From G963663315 sp963668255 (GTDB lineage: Bacteria > Pseudomonadota > Gammaproteobacteria > Arenicellales > Poriferihabitantaceae), in NCBI GenBank assembly GCA_965116595.1, contig OZ220708.1, forward strand, positions 1 through 64,000: a stretch of DNA of 64,000 nucleotides, read 5' to 3'. Both the position numbers and the translations under genes were made by a program. A model generated the notes under the pieces. That model had not been told where the DNA came from, searched no databases, and saw only the letters and a list, made by a program, of their open reading frames with translations. Shown in pieces: positions 17,285 to 25,864 of this stretch (the stretch's first letter is position 1; each line of letters opens with the position of its first letter).

Positions 17285-17419
17285 TCAAGCCCTGATAGCA
17301 GAGCTTGGTTTGACAATGTCAGATTAAGTCTGAACTTCTACAACTAAGGCGTGTCGCTGAATCCAACTGTCCATCACAGTCAGTACACCTCATTTTGTCC
17401 CCATTATAAAGTGTCCACC

Positions 17420-17473
17420 TTTTTCAGTACGCCTCAGCCTGTCCCTACTCCCGATATTCCGGGGTTGATCAAT
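17420..17473 (+). repeat. Direct repeat flanking toxin locus, left copy
   Basis: The order TTTTTCAGTACGC, CCTGTCCCTAC and a 20-base string at 17454-17473 (ATATTCC...GATCAAT) recurs at 18745-18855 on the other side of the toxin-antitoxin genes. The left copy lacks the central palindrome of the right copy. A further variant of the CAGTAC...TGTCCC motif lies just before, at 17380-17400. Confidence 0.6.
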
Positions 17474-17549
17474 GGATGCGGGGAGTCCGTCGGCCCTACT
17501 CCCGTCCCAGCGGATTCGAAATGACCGCTATCGGGACCGGTCATTATCT

Positions 17550-18251
17550 TCATTTGGTCGGTGAATTCCGCGACGACGTTTTGACGGGGGCTTCGTCATC
17601 GGCGCCTTTGACTCTCTCGGAGATGTTGAATTTATCGATTTGGAGTCGATACATTCTATGCGCCCATGCCGGTATTTGGGGCGACAATTTTGTTATGTTA
17701 CCCTTTGCCATTGTCATTACAAAGCGGTGCGTTACACCCGTATGACCCTGGCTTCGGGAGTTATCCCAAACATAGGTTCGGTCGGCGGTCATAGATGCTT
17801 TTTGTATATTAGCCACCGTGCGGTCGTAGCGTGAGAACACTTTATCCTTCGGTACATCGTGACCGCCTTTTTGTACTCGGGTTTGAACTCGCTTATATGC
17901 CAGGTCGGGTGAATCGACGTGAACGTGATTGAGTATTACTTTAAATCCTGCTTTTTGCGCATCCTCGATCAGTTGGTTTTTCGACTCGTGCGAAAAGACG
18001 GTTTCGGTCATAAAAGATTGACCAGACGCCAGATATTGGTTGCGAATTGCCGCGGCCAATTTACCTATTTCAATGCTGTGCTTACCGACTTCGTTCGGGA
18101 ATTTTGCTTTTTCCATTTCATCCGCATTGACAAATGGATAGTTGCGTCCTGATTTGTCTAGACAGGGTTTGATTTGCTCGTAATAGAACGTTGTTTTACC
18201 AGCCCCGTTGATTCCTCCTATGATGATCAGAACGGGCTTATCGTCGCTCAT
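17550..18251 (-). CDS. Zeta-toxin-like P-loop kinase
   Basis: The 233-residue protein has Walker A GGINGAGKT (12-20, K19), VNADEM after strand 2, and FMTETVFSHESK, the pattern of the zeta toxin and COG4185-type ATPases. Zeta toxins phosphorylate UDP-N-acetylglucosamine and so stop wall synthesis. Whether this member does the same is not shown. It lies downstream of a small gene with an RHH-like start (18334-18684), the usual antitoxin-toxin order, and both are inside direct repeats. The C-terminus from about residue 190 is rich in charged residues. Confidence 0.72.
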   Translation of the reverse strand: MSDDKPVLIIIGGINGAGKTTFYYEQIKPCLDKSGRNYPFVNADEMEKAKFPNEVGKHSIEIGKLAAAIRNQYLASGQSFMTETVFSHESKNQLIEDAQKAGFKVILNHVHVDSPDLAYKRVQTRVQKGGHDVPKDKVFSRYDRTVANIQKASMTADRTYVWDNSRSQGHTGVTHRFVMTMAKGNITKLSPQIPAWAHRMYRLQIDKFNISERVKGADDEAPVKTSSRNSPTK

Positions 18252-18263
18252 GGATGCAATTCA

Positions 18264-18332
18264 TCAGATGTACAAAGCAGAGCAAAAAAGCGGTGCAAGG
18301 ATGAATAGCCCCAGAACGAGCAGAACATTCAT
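18264..18332 (-). CDS. Possible 22-residue membrane peptide between antitoxin and toxin
   Basis: MNVLLVLGLFILAPLFCSALYI begins with an ATG one base after the antitoxin stop (TAAAATG) and ends 12 bases before the toxin ATG. It is almost wholly hydrophobic. It could be a coupling leader that carries ribosomes from antitoxin to toxin, or simply a chance frame. The same frame is open upstream inside the antitoxin gene. Confidence 0.25.
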   Translation of the reverse strand: MNVLLVLGLFILAPLFCSALYI

Positions 18333-18333
18333 T

Positions 18334-18684
18334 TTATCCAGTCGCCAATACATTGCCGTCAACATCAATGCGAGTGCCGTCAACCATAGTACCAATGCAC
18401 TTACCATTCTCGCTGCCCCAGCTAATAATGCCAAGGTCACGAGCATGTGCAGCGCTCGCGAGAGCTTCGTCTGTGACGATACCCGATTCGGAATTGGCGA
18501 CAAGTTCGTTGAACATGCCATCGAACAATTCTGAATCGGTTAGCTCTGCTGGACTGGTGCGCCATGCCCTGTCGATCAAGACCTTTAATTGAAGCGGCGC
18601 GGATCGATCTGATCGCTCCGCGAGCATACGAAGTTTGCGCAAGGAATCGAGGTCGATTTTGGTCGTAGTCATTTCTTTAATCAT
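18334..18684 (-). CDS. Probable antitoxin with ribbon-helix-helix-like N-terminus
   Basis: The 116-residue product starts MIKEMTTTKIDLDSL and continues KLRMLAERSDRSAPLQLKVL, which resembles the RHH antitoxin pattern of a short strand followed by a helix with an LAER...RS signature. I use the ATG at 18684 because AGGGGAA lies before it. The C-terminal half has no known motif. A TATAAT box lies 29 bases upstream. Together with the zeta-like gene it looks like a two-gene toxin-antitoxin unit. The assignment rests mainly on order and the N-terminus. Confidence 0.5.
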   Translation of the reverse strand: MIKEMTTTKIDLDSLRKLRMLAERSDRSAPLQLKVLIDRAWRTSPAELTDSELFDGMFNELVANSESGIVTDEALASAAHARDLGIISWGSENGKCIGTMVDGTRIDVDGNVLATG

Positions 18685-18712
18685 CGTTAATTCCCCTGAG
18701 ATCAAGAAGTGT

Positions 18713-18739
18713 ATTATAGCAATAAGTAACTTTAAGTAA
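18713..18739 (-). promoter_or_regulatory. Putative antitoxin promoter with direct repeats
   Basis: On the minus strand TATAAT occupies 18718-18713. Two copies of AAGTAAC (18723-18729 and 18733-18739, plus-strand reading) spaced 10 bases apart lie where -35 and spacer would be. One-turn direct repeats at such a place suit binding by an RHH antitoxin. No good -35 match is seen. Confidence 0.35.
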
Positions 18740-18744
18740 CCAGG

Positions 18745-18855
18745 TTTTTTCAGTACGCTTCAACCCCGTGGTTGTCCGATATTGTCGGCGTCCGCTCCTG
18801 ATTCGGACAGGCACAGGGGCCTGTCCCTACATCTAATATTCCGGGGTTGATCAAT
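18745..18855 (+). repeat. Direct repeat flanking toxin locus, right copy, with palindrome
   Basis: It shares its two ends with the copy at 17420-17473 and has an additional middle part with GACAGGC/GCCTGTC, a 7-bp stem around 18806-18825. The 26-base unit 18805-18830, read on the minus strand, matches the palindrome inserted in dnaX (58978-59003) with only transitions. It ends 45 bases after the trpC stop. Confidence 0.6.
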
Positions 18856-18900
18856 TCATAACCGGCGCATGCTCATGGCAGGCAGAACACGGCAATCAGG

Positions 18901-19698
18901 CTATTGAGTCGGGAAAAACAATTCCCTGAGCCTCTGGCCTGGTTCGGGGGCGCTCATGAATGCCTCGCCTACCAGAAAGGCATGTACGTTGTGTTCTCGC
19001 ATCAACGTGACATCTTCCGGCTGATGGATGCCGCTTTCTGTCACGACCGTTCTATCCGGGGGTATCTGTGAAAGCATGCCGATCGTGGTTTGCAGTGAGG
19101 TCTCGAAGGTTCTCAGATTACGGTTGTTGACGCCAATAAGCCGGACAGGCAGTTTCAAGGCGCGTTCAAGCTCCGGACGGTCATGAATCTCGACCAGTAC
19201 GTCCATTCCCAGGCTGATGGCGAGTTCACTCAATTCCAGTAACGCCAAATCGTCCAGGGCGGCAACGATCAGCAATATGGCATCCGCGCCAATCGACCGC
19301 GCCTGCCAGACCTGATACGGGTCAATGATGAAATCCTTGCGGATTACCGGCAGGGTACAGGATTGCCTTGCCGCCGCAAGATGATCATCATGCCCCAGGA
19401 ACCAGGTTTGATCGGTCAACACGGATAAGCAGGCCGCCCCGCCTTCGGCATAGCTCCGGGCAATGGCAACGGGATCAAAGTTCTCCCGGATAATGCCTTT
19501 GCTGGGTGAGGCTTTCTTGATCTCACAAATTACCGCCGGAACGCCCCGTGCAATGCGGGATTGAATAGCGGCAACGAACCCGCGGGTTTTCGGCATGTCG
19601 GCTGAGCGGCTTTTCAACGCCTCAAGCGGTGTTTTTTGCGCCTGCCCGGAAACCTCTATTGCCTTGGTTGCGAGTATGCTTTCCAGAATATCAGTCAC
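18901..19698 (-). CDS. trpC: Indole-3-glycerol-phosphate synthase
   Basis: This (beta/alpha)8 enzyme closes the indole ring of carboxyphenylamino-deoxyribulose phosphate in tryptophan synthesis. The family signature EIKKASPSKGIIRENFDP carries the catalytic lysine; VIRKDFI and LIGVNNRNLRTFE follow in the right order, and VTESGI near the end. The length of 265 residues is normal. Its ATG overlaps the trpG stop by four bases, so no trpD lies between them. The gene is the last of the cluster before the repeat that ends the mobile island. Confidence 0.97.
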   Translation of the reverse strand: MTDILESILATKAIEVSGQAQKTPLEALKSRSADMPKTRGFVAAIQSRIARGVPAVICEIKKASPSKGIIRENFDPVAIARSYAEGGAACLSVLTDQTWFLGHDDHLAAARQSCTLPVIRKDFIIDPYQVWQARSIGADAILLIVAALDDLALLELSELAISLGMDVLVEIHDRPELERALKLPVRLIGVNNRNLRTFETSLQTTIGMLSQIPPDRTVVTESGIHQPEDVTLMREHNVHAFLVGEAFMSAPEPGQRLRELFFPTQ

Positions 19699-20291
19699 GA
19701 GGCTTCCGTTGCTGTTATCTGCGAGCGGCTATTGACCAGGAAATTGCTTAGCAACGCGTGCCCGTTTTCGGTAAGTATCGACTCGGGATGAAACTGGACC
19801 CCTTCGATAGCGAATTCCCTGTGCTTCACCGCCATGATTTCTCCATCATCGGTCCATGCCGTGATCTCGAAGCAGTCCGGCATGGTTTCTTTCTCAATCA
19901 CCAGGGAGTGATAACGGGTTGCCCGAAAAGGGTTGTCCAGATTGTTGAAAACCCCTGCCCCGTTGTGATGCACCATGGAGGTTTTACCGTGCATGATCTG
20001 TTGTGCATGGACAATATTTCCGCCGAATGCCTGTCCGATACTCTGATGCCCCAGACAAACGCCCAGAATAGGAATCGCTCCGGCATACCTTGAAACCAGG
20101 TCTACGGAGATTCCCGCCTCATTCGGGGTACAGGGTCCAGGTGAAATCACCACGTATTCCGGTGACAATTCACCGAGTTGATCCGTGGTGATCTGGTCAT
20201 TACGATAAACCGCCACCTCCTGACCGAGTTCCCCCAAGTATTGCACCAGGTTATAGGTGAACGAATCGTAGTTGTCGATCATGATCAACAT
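19695..20291 (-). CDS. trpG: Anthranilate synthase glutaminase subunit
   Basis: This class I amidotransferase supplies ammonia to TrpE (and in many bacteria to PabB). The start MLIMIDNYDSFTYNL is diagnostic; the nucleophile is C79 in GVCLGHQ, with His and Glu in VQFHPES near the end. The length is 198 residues. Its start overlaps trpE by 7 bases and its end overlaps trpC by 4, which indicates one transcript. Confidence 0.97.
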   Translation of the reverse strand: MLIMIDNYDSFTYNLVQYLGELGQEVAVYRNDQITTDQLGELSPEYVVISPGPCTPNEAGISVDLVSRYAGAIPILGVCLGHQSIGQAFGGNIVHAQQIMHGKTSMVHHNGAGVFNNLDNPFRATRYHSLVIEKETMPDCFEITAWTDDGEIMAVKHREFAIEGVQFHPESILTENGHALLSNFLVNSRSQITATEAS

Positions 20292-21793
20292 GACTGGTCC
20301 TCACTGGACAGGTTATTGTGCAGGCCTGCGTTGACCATCGCTACCGCCTTGAATACGGCGCGTCCCTTGTTCATGGTTTCTTCCCATTCAGTTCTTGGGA
20401 CGGAATCCGCGACTAAACCGCCGCCCGCCTGGATATAGACCTGATTGTCCTTGATCAACGCGGTACGGATTGCAATAGCCATATCCATGTTTCCGTTCCA
20501 GCCAATGTAGCCGATGGCGCCAGAATAGACCCCCCGTTTATCCGGCTCCAGTTCTTCAATTATCTCCATGGCGCGAACCTTGGGTGCGCCGGATAGTGTG
20601 CCGGCGGGGAAAGTAGCCTTGAGTACATCCACTGCATCCAGGTCATCGTTGATTTGTCCGGTCACATTGGAAACGATGTGCATGACATGGGAATATTTCT
20701 CGATGGTCATTTGGTCGGTTACCTTTACCGTTCCGATTTTCGACACTCTGCCGACATCGTTCCGCCCCAGGTCAATCAGCATCAAGTGTTCGGCCAACTC
20801 CTTCGGGTCGGAGAGCAACTCTTCTATCAGCCTTGCATCCTCATCCTCGTTGTCGCCGCGTCGTCGTGTTCCGGCGATCGGACGCAGAGTAATTTCTCCG
20901 TCCTCGAGGCGCACCAGAATTTCCGGAGAGGAACCGGCAATGTGAAAATCATCCAGATTAAGGTAATACATATAGGGTGACGGGTTCAGGGTACGCAACG
21001 CCCGATACAAATCGAGCGGCGGCGCAGAATAAGGCAGAGACAGGCGCTGGGAGATAACAATCTGGAACGCATCACCGTTAAATATGTACTGCTTGCACTT
21101 CTCTACCGCCGCTTCGTAATCTTCTCTGGGAAATGAAGATTTGAAATCGGATTCATTCGTAAGTGTCGGGACCAATGTCCCGCTGCGATCAGGCAGTCCC
21201 CGATTGAGTTGTGCGACAATCTCCAGGAGGCGGATTTTCCCGGTTTCCCGTGCGTTTTCAAGACTGGAATCGACATGAACAATGACGTATAAGCGCCCGG
21301 AAAGATTGTCAAAAACAATAACATGCTCGGACACCATGAGCAAAATATCGGGGGCGTCAATCGGGTCTTTTACCGGATTTTTACCCAGGTGCGGTTCGAT
21401 GTAACTGACTGTATCGTAGCCGAAATATCCAACCAGTCCACCATTGAAACGGGGCAGATCAGGTAACTCGGGAACACGATAGCCTTCAGCAAATTTTCGA
21501 ATTTCCTGCATGGGATCGGCAGCCACCCTCTTGTCAGTCAAAACATGGTTTTCGAAAAAGCTGAGTTCCTCACCCCGAATTTCAAGGCGTTTGCCGCAAG
21601 GTAACCCGATGATCGAATAGCGCCCCCATTTTTCACCGCCCTGTACCGATTCAAGCAGATAACTATAAGGTTGATCGGCCAGCTTGAGATAAGTGCTCAA
21701 CGGTGTTTCCAGGTCGGCAAGCACTTCGCAAACCAGTGGAATATGGGTATAGCCATCGGCGGCTAATCGATCAAAGTTTTGTTGGCTTAGCAT
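20285..21793 (-). CDS. trpE: Anthranilate synthase component I
   Basis: TrpE converts chorismate and ammonia to anthranilate. The N-terminal LLESVQGGEKWGRYS contains the LLES tryptophan-binding motif of feedback inhibition. The chorismate-binding core shows PIAGTRRRG, DLGRNDVGRV and FPAGTLSGAPKVRAMEII. The length of 502 residues is normal. It is 42 bases downstream of rpe. No leader peptide rich in Trp codons or attenuator could be seen in that gap. Confidence 0.97.
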   Translation of the reverse strand: MLSQQNFDRLAADGYTHIPLVCEVLADLETPLSTYLKLADQPYSYLLESVQGGEKWGRYSIIGLPCGKRLEIRGEELSFFENHVLTDKRVAADPMQEIRKFAEGYRVPELPDLPRFNGGLVGYFGYDTVSYIEPHLGKNPVKDPIDAPDILLMVSEHVIVFDNLSGRLYVIVHVDSSLENARETGKIRLLEIVAQLNRGLPDRSGTLVPTLTNESDFKSSFPREDYEAAVEKCKQYIFNGDAFQIVISQRLSLPYSAPPLDLYRALRTLNPSPYMYYLNLDDFHIAGSSPEILVRLEDGEITLRPIAGTRRRGDNEDEDARLIEELLSDPKELAEHLMLIDLGRNDVGRVSKIGTVKVTDQMTIEKYSHVMHIVSNVTGQINDDLDAVDVLKATFPAGTLSGAPKVRAMEIIEELEPDKRGVYSGAIGYIGWNGNMDMAIAIRTALIKDNQVYIQAGGGLVADSVPRTEWEETMNKGRAVFKAVAMVNAGLHNNLSSEDQSC

Positions 21794-21835
21794 GTCGGCT
21801 GGCAGATCGGGTGGAAAATAACAGGACGCACTGTA

Positions 21836-22525
21836 TCAACCGCTGCCGGCAAGCTGAGACCGCATTTGTGAAATAACACTGTTGTAGCAGTGACTGTCCT
21901 TATCGTTTGCGGCATTGAATATCGCGCTGCCAGCAACGAATGTATCCGCTCCCGCCCCGGCAATCGCAGCAATGTTATCCACCTTGACCCCGCCGTCCAC
22001 TTCCAGCCGGATATCCCGGCCGCTATCACTGATGATTTTTCTGGCCTGCCTGATCTTGTCATAAGTCGAGGGAATGAAACTTTGTCCGCCAAACCCCGGA
22101 TTAACAGACATCAACAAAATCATATCCACCTTGTCCAGCACATATTCCAGTGCATCCAGGGTCGAGGCCGGATTGAATACCAGACCGGATTTGCATCCAC
22201 ATTCACGAATCAGTTGCAAACTGCGGTCAATATGCTCGGAGCATTCCGGGTGAAAGGTAATCCAGGTTGCTCCGGCACGGGCAAAATCAGGGATGATTCT
22301 ATCGACTGGCCTGATCATCAGATGGACATCGATCGGCGCTGTGACGCCATGTTTTCTCAAGGCGTCGCAGACCATCGGACCGATCGTCAGATTCGGCACG
22401 AAATGGTTGTCCATAACATCAAAATGCACCATGTCGGCGCCGGATGCCAGGACATTGTCGACTTCCTGGCCCAATCGGGCGAAATCGGCAGACAGGATCG
22501 AAGGTGCGATTAAATGGTTATTCAT
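21836..22525 (-). CDS. rpe: Ribulose-phosphate 3-epimerase
   Basis: This enzyme interconverts ribulose 5-phosphate and xylulose 5-phosphate in the pentose phosphate pathway. The start IAPSILSADFARLG, the metal-binding HFDVMDNHFVPN and HLM, and the second Asp in EVDGGV are all present in the (beta/alpha)8 order. The length is 229 residues. In many gammaproteobacteria rpe is followed by gph and then trpE. Here gph is absent. Confidence 0.97.
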   Translation of the reverse strand: MNNHLIAPSILSADFARLGQEVDNVLASGADMVHFDVMDNHFVPNLTIGPMVCDALRKHGVTAPIDVHLMIRPVDRIIPDFARAGATWITFHPECSEHIDRSLQLIRECGCKSGLVFNPASTLDALEYVLDKVDMILLMSVNPGFGGQSFIPSTYDKIRQARKIISDSGRDIRLEVDGGVKVDNIAAIAGAGADTFVAGSAIFNAANDKDSHCYNSVISQMRSQLAGSG

Positions 22526-22577
22526 ATTTGTAGTGAGCGGTGATTGAAAGGGCGCCAGCCTGGCAGTTTGATTATAG

Positions 22578-23924
22578 CTATTGAATGACCAGAAAGAGTA
22601 CCCGGCTGTTTCGAATCAACTTGACCAGCAAAACACCGTTGGACTTTGCCACCATCCGATTCATATCATTGATATTGGCGATCTCCTCTTGATTGATGCT
22701 GATAATCACGTCCCTGACCCTCAACCCCGATGAAGCCGCCGGACTATTGGGTTCAATGCCGATCACGACCACCCCTTTGCCGACATCCGCACCCGGCGGA
22801 ACTGTTTTAAAGTGCGCTCCTTCCAATTGTTCAATGAAGGCCGGGGCATTGCTCATCATCTCATCGAGTTCCTTGATCCTGACCATTACCTCATTCTTTT
22901 CTCCTTCGCGATAAAATTCTATCCGCGCCTGATCCCCCGGACGCAGCAGGCCAATAGCATTTCGCAAGTCAGCGCTGCTGTCGACATCGGTATCATCAAC
23001 CCCGATAATGACGTCCCCTTCCCTGATTCCTTTTTCTTCCGCCGCCGAACCGGAAATGACCTGGGACACCACGGCTCCCTTTTCTCCGCTGATTCCAAAG
23101 GCCCTCGCAAGTGCAGGTGTCAGATCCTGCATCTGGACGCCCAGCAATCCGCGTTTAACCTCTCCGAACTCGACCAGTTGATTCATCAGGCTCCTGACCA
23201 TGTATATCGGAATGGAAAGGCCGATTCCAACGCTGCCGCCGCCACGCGAGAGGATTGCGGTATTGATGCCTATCAGTTCCCCGCGCAGGTTAACCAGCGC
23301 CCCCCCGGAATTTCCCGGGTTAATGGACGCGTCTGTTTGAATAAAATCTTCATACCCCTTGATACCCAGACCACTGCGCCCAAGAGCGCTGACAATTCCG
23401 GAAGTCACCGTCTGGCTCAACCCGAATGGACTTCCGATTGCTACGACGAAATCACCGACCCTTAAACGCCGGGAATCGCCCAACCTGATTTCGGTCAGAT
23501 TTTCAGCATCGACACGGATCACCGCGACATCACTGGCGGGGTCGGAACCAACCAGTTGCGCTTCCAGTTCGAAGCCGTCCACGGTCGTCACGGTAATCAC
23601 ATCCGCCTTGTCGATGACGTGGTGGTTGGTAATCACGTAACCCTCTTCGGCATCGACAATGACCCCGGAGCCGAGACTGCTGGAAGGCCGCTGTCGACGG
23701 GGGGACTCAAAAAATCGGCGAAAGAACGGATCCTGCAATAATGGATGTTCCCGGGTCTCGATAATTGTAGTGGTTGAAATGTTCACTATCGCAGGCCGCA
23801 CCCGCTCCAGCATCGGCGCCAGGCTGGGCATCTCTTCACCATCCAACGCCATCGGCAACACAGCCTGACCCGTCGGGGCGACACTCATGGCAATCAAAAA
23901 AATCAGGAATCGAAGGCAGGGCAT
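22578..23924 (-). CDS. degQ: Periplasmic serine endoprotease of the DegP/DegQ (HtrA) family
   Basis: A signal peptide (about residues 1-21, hydrophobic LRFLIFLIAMSVA) is followed by a trypsin-like domain with H102 in TNHHV, D132 in SDVAVI and S206 in NPGNSGGAL. Two PDZ domains follow (about 255-345 and 360-448, the second with GLRVRDVIISIN). The length of 448 residues fits DegQ or MucD. It degrades or refolds damaged envelope proteins. It is transcribed divergently from sthA and seems to be a single gene. Confidence 0.92.
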   Translation of the reverse strand: MPCLRFLIFLIAMSVAPTGQAVLPMALDGEEMPSLAPMLERVRPAIVNISTTTIIETREHPLLQDPFFRRFFESPRRQRPSSSLGSGVIVDAEEGYVITNHHVIDKADVITVTTVDGFELEAQLVGSDPASDVAVIRVDAENLTEIRLGDSRRLRVGDFVVAIGSPFGLSQTVTSGIVSALGRSGLGIKGYEDFIQTDASINPGNSGGALVNLRGELIGINTAILSRGGGSVGIGLSIPIYMVRSLMNQLVEFGEVKRGLLGVQMQDLTPALARAFGISGEKGAVVSQVISGSAAEEKGIREGDVIIGVDDTDVDSSADLRNAIGLLRPGDQARIEFYREGEKNEVMVRIKELDEMMSNAPAFIEQLEGAHFKTVPPGADVGKGVVVIGIEPNSPAASSGLRVRDVIISINQEEIANINDMNRMVAKSNGVLLVKLIRNSRVLFLVIQ

Positions 23925-24082
23925 GAGGATCGTTAAAATGTGTCAGGCGAAATTTTGTGGCAGGGTATTCTAATCCGAATAACCCGGTTGCCGGTAGGGG
24001 GAATTGCCGGGTAAGCAAAATCTTCCGGTTATCCGTTGAAATCTTTGTTAAGATGGGGCATAAAAATGGGGAAACTTAAGCT

Positions 24083-25480
24083 ATGCAAAGTTATGAAGTT
24101 ATTATTATCGGAAGCGGACCTGCCGGAAAAGCAGCGGCAATACAGGCCGCTAAAATGGGGAAACAGGCTGCGATTATCGATGGCATGGCGCAGGTCGGCG
24201 GGGTCTGTGTGCATACCGGCACCATTCCCAGCAAGACGCTCAGGGAAACCGTACTCAATCTGACAGGATGGAGGGAGCGCGGATTCTATGGCCGCGCCTA
24301 TCGGGTAAAGTCTGATATCAGGGCGCAGGATCTGATGCAAAGACTCCATCTTACCTTGCAGAGTGAAGTGGACATTCAGCAGGATCATCTGGTGAGAAAT
24401 GGCGTCAAGACCATTCAGGGTTTTGCTGCTTTTGTCAACGACAAGGTAGTCGAAGTCCGCACGTCGACAGGAGATGTGATTTCCCTGACTGCAGAGAAAT
24501 TCATTGTAGCGGTAGGGACCAAAACCTATCGACCCGATTATGTTCCATTCAATCATAAAACGGTGATCGATAGCGACGAAGTGACCTGCATGGAAAAACT
24601 TCCGCGTTCAATGATCGTGATTGGCGCCGGCGTAGTGGGCGTTGAATATGCCACCATATTCAAAACCCTGGATATCAACGTGACCCTGATTGAGCCGCGT
24701 GAGTCGATGCTGGATTTCATGGATCAGGAAATCCTGATGCATTTCCGCCACGATATTATCAGCGACGGGCTCAGATTACAGTTCGGCCAGAAAGTGGTCA
24801 ACATCGAATGCCGCAAGAACGGTTCCTGTGTCGTGACCCTGGACAGCAATCGTGCAATGGCTGCAGATATGGTTTTGTTTGCCGCCGGGCGGATGGGAGC
24901 GACCCAGAATCTGGGCCTGGATAATGTCGGGCTTGAGGTCGACCATCGTGGCAGAATATCCGTCAATGACAGCTTTCAGACCGCTTGCCCGAACATTTAT
25001 GCTGCGGGTGATGTCATCGGATTCCCCAGTCTGGCCTCGACATCGCTTGAACAGGGACGAATTGCAGTGCTGCATGCCCTGGGCGGCAAATCCCACAAAC
25101 AACCGAAATATTTTCCGTATGGCATTTACGGAGTGCCGGAAATGTCGAGTGTCGGCATGTCCGAGGAAGAAGTAATCAAAAGAAAATATCCTTACGAAGT
25201 AGGCATTGTCCGGTTAAGGGAAACTTCCCGGGGCAAAGTCATGGGGTTGCAGTCAGGATTGATGAAAATGATATTTTCTTTCAAATCGAGACGGCTTCTC
25301 GGGGTGCATATCGTTGGCGAGGGCGCCACCGAACTGATTCATATCGGTCAGGCTGTGTTAACTCTGAAAGGAACGCTGGATTATTTTCTCGAGAATGCAT
25401 TCAACTATCCGACCCTGGCGGAGGCGTACAAGGTTGCCGCACTGCATGCACATAACCGGATGATGGCGCTTGACGAGTAA
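24083..25480 (+). CDS. sthA: Soluble pyridine nucleotide transhydrogenase
   Basis: This FAD flavoprotein re-oxidises NADPH with NAD+ in the cytoplasm. The FAD loop GSGPAGKAAA is near residue 10; the redox site region reads GVCVHTGTIPSK, in which the second cysteine of disulfide reductases is replaced by Thr, the SthA signature. The NAD loop GAGVVGVEYA and the second FAD motif AAGDVIGFPSLA follow. The length is 465 residues. The ATG at 24083 fits the family start (QSYEVIIIGSG). Confidence 0.95.
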   Translation: MQSYEVIIIGSGPAGKAAAIQAAKMGKQAAIIDGMAQVGGVCVHTGTIPSKTLRETVLNLTGWRERGFYGRAYRVKSDIRAQDLMQRLHLTLQSEVDIQQDHLVRNGVKTIQGFAAFVNDKVVEVRTSTGDVISLTAEKFIVAVGTKTYRPDYVPFNHKTVIDSDEVTCMEKLPRSMIVIGAGVVGVEYATIFKTLDINVTLIEPRESMLDFMDQEILMHFRHDIISDGLRLQFGQKVVNIECRKNGSCVVTLDSNRAMAADMVLFAAGRMGATQNLGLDNVGLEVDHRGRISVNDSFQTACPNIYAAGDVIGFPSLASTSLEQGRIAVLHALGGKSHKQPKYFPYGIYGVPEMSSVGMSEEEVIKRKYPYEVGIVRLRETSRGKVMGLQSGLMKMIFSFKSRRLLGVHIVGEGATELIHIGQAVLTLKGTLDYFLENAFNYPTLAEAYKVAALHAHNRMMALDE

Positions 25481-25516
25481 GCAGTACCGGGATAGAGTTG
25501 TCTTTCTGCACAGGAC

Positions 25517-25834
25517 ATGAACATGTTGAAATTCCTGAAATCGAAATTCAGACGAAGCGGCGAAACCTCGACAACTGAAACCCGGAGCGATGGAAAAACC
25601 GGAGATTTCATCGAGTATGAGGGTTATCGGATACAACCCACCCCCAAGCATGCAAAAAACGGATGGACGACAGAGGCAGTCATTACCCGGGAAATCGAGG
25701 GAGAGTTAAAAACCCATCATTTTATCCGTGCCGACACGACATCGGATCAATTGGGCGCGATTGAACTTTCTGTAACCAAATCGAAAGCCACCATCGATCA
25801 GGTCGGCGACCGCATTTTTTCAAAGCGGCCGTAG
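25517..25834 (+). CDS. HlyU-family small protein
   Basis: The 105-residue product contains EYEGYRIQPTPKHAKNGW and HHFIRADT followed by DQVGDRIFSKRP, the conserved pattern of the HlyU family (PF10115 as I recognise it). HlyU of Vibrio is a transcription activator of haemolysin, but most members of this short family have no shown function, so only the family is assigned. It is 36 bases downstream of sthA on the same strand and could be cotranscribed. Confidence 0.75.
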   Translation: MNMLKFLKSKFRRSGETSTTETRSDGKTGDFIEYEGYRIQPTPKHAKNGWTTEAVITREIEGELKTHHFIRADTTSDQLGAIELSVTKSKATIDQVGDRIFSKRP

Positions 25835-25864
25835 GGTTGATTCCCCGGAAACGCTCTATTTTAC

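Larger units (their letters stand above)
16120..17342 (-). mobile_element. Complete IS481-family insertion sequence (1,223 bp)
   Basis: The tips are imperfect inverted repeats of about 28 bp (16120-16147 and 17315-17342), both reading TGTAGAAGT inward and then, after a variable 3-4 bases, ACTTGATCTGACA or ACTTAATCTGACA. They enclose one full transposase gene. A 7-bp direct repeat flanks the element. Everything needed for movement in its family is present. Confidence 0.9.

Noticed and set aside
18334..18521. 85-residue hydrophobic protein from the longer frame 18264-18521
   Set aside because: Most of it overlaps the better supported antitoxin gene in another frame; only the last 22 codons lie in free space and are listed with low confidence.
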